NCBI GenBank assembly: GCA_947628095.1
Contig: CANQYO010000004.1
Span: 1-45,078, forward strand
From: an uncultured Bacilli bacterium
GTDB lineage: Bacteria > Bacillota_I > Bacilli_A > RF39 > UBA660
Direction: 5' to 3'
Length of the DNA stretch: 45,078 bases
Shown here: positions 42,153-45,078 of the stretch, one piece after another
Layout: every line of letters starts with the position of its first letter
Position numbering within the stretch: position 1 is the stretch's first letter
The notes under the pieces: generated by a model
The model's database searches: none
Seen by the model: the letters and a program-made list of their open reading frames with translations, nothing else
What the model was told of the DNA's origin: nothing
Position numbers and translations under genes: made by a program

Positions 42153-42878
42153 TTACCTCCTTATAATATCTGAATCATAACTATAACCAATTGCATTTTC
42201 TGGTATCTCAACCCTTGTTTGTAAAAGTTTTCTTAATTTATTAGCCCTAACCATTAAACTAGGTGGTGCACTTTCATCTCTTATTACTTGATATAAATCT
42301 CTTGTATTTTGTTCTTTAATTTGATAACCAACCGGTGTATGAAACTGTATTTCAAAAATTGTATCAGTATTTTTATCCGAAAATCTTGCATTTATTCCTT
42401 GACAGAAATTTGTTCCCCAATTATTTTTTAATTCAAGTACTTCATAACCCATATTTTCTAATGAATGCAAATACTCATCAACTTTTTCTATATAAATTGA
42501 ATCTTCTATAATAATTGTATATCTTATACTATCACATATATTATGAGCAGCTCTATAATAAGAACCTTCATAGTCTTTACTATCTGCTATTACTTTTCTT
42601 CTTAAACTTTCAATTGTTTTTAATCTATGTTCAAATGACTCTAAATATGCTTTTTCATTTTTTAATAAGTCATATAAATCTTTTGATATACTTGGTTCTA
42701 TTAATTTTGAATTATTATAAATCAAATCAACATAACTTGCAACTATTTTTCTATGCCGAGGGTCAAGTTTATCATATGATGTAGCATGAAGTCTATCTGG
42801 GTCACTTAAATACGCATCAACCAAACGTCTTGTTTCAAGATATTCTTCAACTGTCCAAATATCATCGCCTTTTTGCAA
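42153..42878 (-). CDS. RelA/SpoT-like nucleotidyltransferase
   Basis: A stand-alone alarmone-synthetase-type domain of 241 residues without HD or regulatory domains. Motifs in order: HRLKTIESLRRK, corresponding to the ATP-binding R-x-K-x-x-x-S-x-x-x-K; DSIRYTIII, with the metal-binding Asp; QGINARF; and FEIQFHT, with the catalytic Glu and Gln. These match the RelA/SpoT synthetase core, but spacing and flanks differ from RelQ/RelP housekeeping enzymes. Relatives with this look include phage-associated and toxic synthetases. The start is TTG at 42878 behind GGGGTGG. It is followed nine bases later by an 85-residue partner. It could make (p)ppGpp or modify another target; this cannot be told by eye. 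Confidence 0.8.
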   Translation of the reverse strand: MQKGDDIWTVEEYLETRRLVDAYLSDPDRLHATSYDKLDPRHRKIVASYVDLIYNNSKLIEPSISKDLYDLLKNEKAYLESFEHRLKTIESLRRKVIADSKDYEGSYYRAAHNICDSIRYTIIIEDSIYIEKVDEYLHSLENMGYEVLELKNNWGTNFCQGINARFSDKNTDTIFEIQFHTPVGYQIKEQNTRDLYQVIRDESAPPSLMVRANKLRKLLQTRVEIPENAIGYSYDSDIIRR

Positions 42879-42894
42879 ATTACCACCCCTTTTC

Positions 42895-42922
42895 TTGACA
42901 AATATTAACTATATGATATATT
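42895..42922 (+). promoter_or_regulatory. Promoter of DUF192 gene
   Basis: Perfect TTGACA (42895-42900), 16 bases, TATATT (42917-42922) with TGA upstream. Its -10 box overlaps that of the divergent RelA/SpoT-like gene. Confidence 0.65.
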
Positions 42923-42941
42923 AATTTTATAAAATTGTAAA
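42913..42941 (-). promoter_or_regulatory. Promoter of RelA/SpoT-like gene
   Basis: TTTACA (42941-42936), 17 bases, TATCAT (42918-42913). It shares bases with the -10 box of the opposite promoter, so only one can be occupied at a time. Confidence 0.65.
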
Positions 42942-42949
42942 GAGGAATT

Positions 42950-43270
42950 ATGAAAATTATAGTTTGTAAAAAAGAAATAGATATTGAATTTGCTAATACT
43001 TTTTTAAAAAAATTACAAGGTTTTATGTTCAAACGAAATATTGATATATGTCTTGGTTTTAAAACTAATAGTATTCATACTTTTTTTATGAAAGAAAATA
43101 TTGATATTTTAATGACTGATAAAAATAACAAGATTTTATTTATTTTTAAAAGTGTTCCTAAAAATAAAATTATCATAAAAAAAGATGTTTATTTTACTTA
43201 TGAATTTCCAAATAATTTTTTGGATGGGTTGAATATTAATGTTGGTGACAAAATAGAATTTAAAAAATAA
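42950..43270 (+). CDS. DUF192 family protein
   Basis: A 106-residue protein of the DUF192 family, function unknown. Recognisable parts are the opening FANTFLKKLQGFMFKRN (family: A-x-T-x-x-x-R-x-x-GLM-x-R), the central SIHTFFMKENIDILMTDKNN (family: S-FWMKNT-x-PLDIIF-x-D) and the C-terminal glycine-containing strand VGDKIEFKK. Unlike many members it has no signal peptide. AGAGGA lies before the ATG. It has its own promoter and terminator and is divergent from the RelA/SpoT-like gene. Confidence 0.85.
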   Translation: MKIIVCKKEIDIEFANTFLKKLQGFMFKRNIDICLGFKTNSIHTFFMKENIDILMTDKNNKILFIFKSVPKNKIIIKKDVYFTYEFPNNFLDGLNINVGDKIEFKK

Positions 43271-43301
43271 TAGGCATTTTACTTATACCTATTATTTTTT
43301 T
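43266..43301 (+). terminator. Terminator of DUF192 gene
   Basis: A perfect 9-bp stem AATAATAGG/CCTATTATT (43266-43274 with 43288-43296) followed by Ts. Confidence 0.85.
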
Positions 43302-43328
43302 CTATTTTCTTTTTTTATTTTTTATTTT

Positions 43329-43352
43329 TCTTACTATTCTCATTCATTACCT
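43329..43352 (-). repeat. 24-bp 3'-flank repeat, copy 2
   Basis: Identical to 19191-19214. Here it touches the stop codon of the partial surface-protein gene. On the minus strand an ATG-initiated frame (MNENSKKNKK, 10 codons) starts in it. Confidence 0.8.
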
Positions 43353-45078
43353 AAGCAAGTTTAACAGTATATGGGTCGTCCATTGTTCCTGTACCATTTT
43401 TTACTAATACATCTGATTTTAAATTAATGACTGCACGAAGACCAACGCCAGTGTTAGGAACTCTATTATACCAAAGTGTTCCTTCCGGAATAACGCTTAA
43501 AACAAAGGGAATAGCATTCGTAGCAAAGAAAAATTGTGAAGACATAGTCCAATAATATTGTCCGGTATATAAATAGTATCTTTCATTTTCAGTTTCATAC
43601 AAACCACCAGCTAAGGCTACTTCGTCAGCTGTAATTAAACCTATCGGCTTTTCAAGTTTTTTATTTCCTTTACCTTCACTATCTTTCATGCTAAATAAAT
43701 CATGTTCTACATCCGGACATACAAGGCTAGCTGATTTCTTATTTACATTACGGTCATATGCACCATAATATATAGATGGTGCCAATGAAAAGCCATCTCC
43801 ATTTCCTTCTTGTGGAGATAAGCTTCTATCATTACAGAATGTTCCACCTGCATTTATATACTTATCTGCTGTTTGTCCTAATTCAGTTGCAACTGCTAAT
43901 TTTTCACTATACCAATTTTCAAGAATTGTTTTAGCATTACTACTTGCTGTATTTTCTCTAGTTCCTTCATAACTTGTTGAACCATATGATATATATTTGG
44001 CTCGAATACTTGTTGCACTGTTAAATTTAACTACTTCTATTAAAAATTGACATGTTCCATCCGCTGTTGTTGATTTACATGTATATTTGTAATTTTCACT
44101 TAATTTGTTGACTGCATTCCACTCACTAAATGTTCCTAAATAATCAGCTCCGGTTAGTTTAAATGTTTTAGCACTGGCATCTGGTGTATATCCAGTTCCA
44201 AAATAATACTTAGTTCCAGATACTATATCTACATAATTTGTTTCCTTACTTGTAACTGGAGTTGAACTAAAGTTTTCTCCATACATATAACCTACATAGG
44301 CAGGATTAGCTATCCTTGTATTATAAGGTTCTCCTTGTCCTGTTACACTTGATGCTTCCATTCCGGTTGCATTGGCATGGTTTCCATTATAGATTAATCT
44401 TATTGAACCATCTCCATTTATTCTTACTATCTTCCAATAGAAACCTGCAAACTTAACATTGTTGTTTTTAACATCTCCTCTATAAAAGTATGTATCTCCA
44501 TCATTGTCTACTGTCTTATACATTCCATTCTCATTGGCTTGTTCACTTGTTTGACTTAAGGTTACTTCTCCTTTAGCTTTAATTGCTTCTTTTGCTTCAT
44601 TTACATTACTTGCATTCATTTGTTCTGTTATCAATAAACAATCTGATAAATTATTATATCCTTTTTTGATACATGTGCTTGTTATCTCGTCTATATGTAT
44701 TTTCTTTAACATCTCAAATGTTTCAGTATCATTTTTTGTTAGTTTTATATTTATATCTGTATCTATTTTAGAATATGAATTACTTGTTGGAAATACTTTT
44801 ATATTTATTACTTTATTTTCATTGAAACTATATGTTAAATCTAAACTTTTTTTCTTTTCACTTGAAGAACCTTCTTCACTATCAGAATATGTAAACATTA
44901 AATCATTATTATTTGATGTTATTTGTAATTTCATTGTATCTAAACTTGCTAAACTTAACCCTGCTTCATGTGGGTTCAAGTAATTGCTAATACTTACAAG
45001 TATATATTCTTCTCCATGTTCATAATATGTATCTTTATTATCAACTGATAATGGTATATTCATTTCGTTTAAATTACC
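43351..45078 (-). CDS. Large surface protein, paralogue of the 19-22 kb gene (partial)
   Basis: The frame is open to the window edge, so the N-terminus (signal and first part) is missing; 575 codons are visible. Upstream of the Met at 45063 it continues as GNLNE, matching GNLNEMN in the paralogue at 19218-21818. The two share SISNYLNP, the TDINIKL-x-KNDTE region, DNDGDTYFYRGDVKNNNVKF (identical), NTASSNAKT, KLEKPIGLIT and the tail GLRAVINLKSDVL...GTMDDPYTVKL. This copy lacks the extra roughly 100-residue block of the other gene. The segment after YWTMSS is unrelated in sequence to the other copy. The family is unrecognised; a cell-surface role is inferred from the paralogue's leader. Confidence 0.8.
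   Translation of the reverse strand, partial: GNLNEMNIPLSVDNKDTYYEHGEEYILVSISNYLNPHEAGLSLASLDTMKLQITSNNNDLMFTYSDSEEGSSSEKKKSLDLTYSFNENKVINIKVFPTSNSYSKIDTDINIKLTKNDTETFEMLKKIHIDEITSTCIKKGYNNLSDCLLITEQMNASNVNEAKEAIKAKGEVTLSQTSEQANENGMYKTVDNDGDTYFYRGDVKNNNVKFAGFYWKIVRINGDGSIRLIYNGNHANATGMEASSVTGQGEPYNTRIANPAYVGYMYGENFSSTPVTSKETNYVDIVSGTKYYFGTGYTPDASAKTFKLTGADYLGTFSEWNAVNKLSENYKYTCKSTTADGTCQFLIEVVKFNSATSIRAKYISYGSTSYEGTRENTASSNAKTILENWYSEKLAVATELGQTADKYINAGGTFCNDRSLSPQEGNGDGFSLAPSIYYGAYDRNVNKKSASLVCPDVEHDLFSMKDSEGKGNKKLEKPIGLITADEVALAGGLYETENERYYLYTGQYYWTMSSQFFFATNAIPFVLSVIPEGTLWYNRVPNTGVGLRAVINLKSDVLVKNGTGTMDDPYTVKLA

Noticed and set aside
19218-45078. A complete diversity-generating retroelement in the window
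   Set aside because: No reverse transcriptase frame and no template repeat are present; only the variable-looking tails were seen.

Overview
The window is very AT-rich chromosomal DNA from a Gram-positive, Bacilli-like bacterium. Gene order matches Firmicutes landmarks: recU-ponA, rbgA/lepB/rplS, yqeY-rnhB-cdd-era-yqzL-recO, and thrS next to a DnaB-type initiation gene. A bifunctional PBP, FtsW/RodA, a sortase and wall-type adhesins show that it has a peptidoglycan wall. Pyruvate:ferredoxin oxidoreductase and a small ferredoxin point to anaerobic metabolism. TGA acts as a stop (recU, yqzL, era-cdd junction), so the code is standard rather than Mycoplasma-like. An uncultured low-GC gut lineage of the RF39/'Tenericutes-like Bacilli' kind fits, but I cannot assign it from the sequence alone. 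I saw no tRNA, rRNA or CRISPR array.

Layout. 1-8 kb: tail of an ISL3-type transposase, RNase Y, RecU-PBP1, the ribosome-assembly GTPase RbgA, and an accessory rhuM gene with a decayed second copy. 8-11 kb: an export cassette of a TasA/camelysin-like secreted protein, a SipW-type signal peptidase with a large extra membrane domain, and a DUF5305 protein. 11-19 kb: housekeeping (LepB, L19, MurI, MgtC, ferredoxin, AlkD-like glycosylase, phosphopentomutase, RecO, YqzL, Era, Cdd, RNase HII, YqeY). 19-22 kb: a large surface protein with a divergent ribbon-helix-helix (RHH) regulator gene too short for ordinary ORF calling, and TGATA direct repeats between them. 22.2-22.6 kb: a compact locus that looks like a type I toxin-antitoxin system, made of a 34-residue hydrophobic peptide and a convergent ~80-nt RNA with a consensus promoter and terminator. 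22.8-26.4 kb: an operon for a thioester/isopeptide adhesin, a sortase and a membrane protein. 26.4-34.5 kb: PFOR, a HAD protein, FtsW/RodA with a cadherin-like-repeat membrane protein, and a Cof-type phosphatase. 34.5-42 kb: ThrS (no TGS domain) under a T-box, DnaB-type initiation protein, two unknown membrane proteins, FtsK/SpoIIIE. 42-45 kb: a RelA/SpoT-like nucleotidyltransferase with an 85-residue partner, a DUF192 protein, and the 3' part of a second large surface protein paralogous to the one at 19-22 kb.

How it fits together. Much of the accessory content concerns the cell surface: two signal peptidases of different catalytic types, proteins with SipW-type leaders, a sortase-anchored adhesin, and two paralogous surface proteins that are conserved except for a divergent stretch just before their C-termini. 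The most interesting candidates for undescribed biology are the toxin/antisense-RNA locus at 22.2-22.6 kb, whose two RNAs begin with nearly the same 35 nt; the RHH-regulated, variable surface-protein family; and the RelA/SpoT-like gene pair at 42-43 kb.
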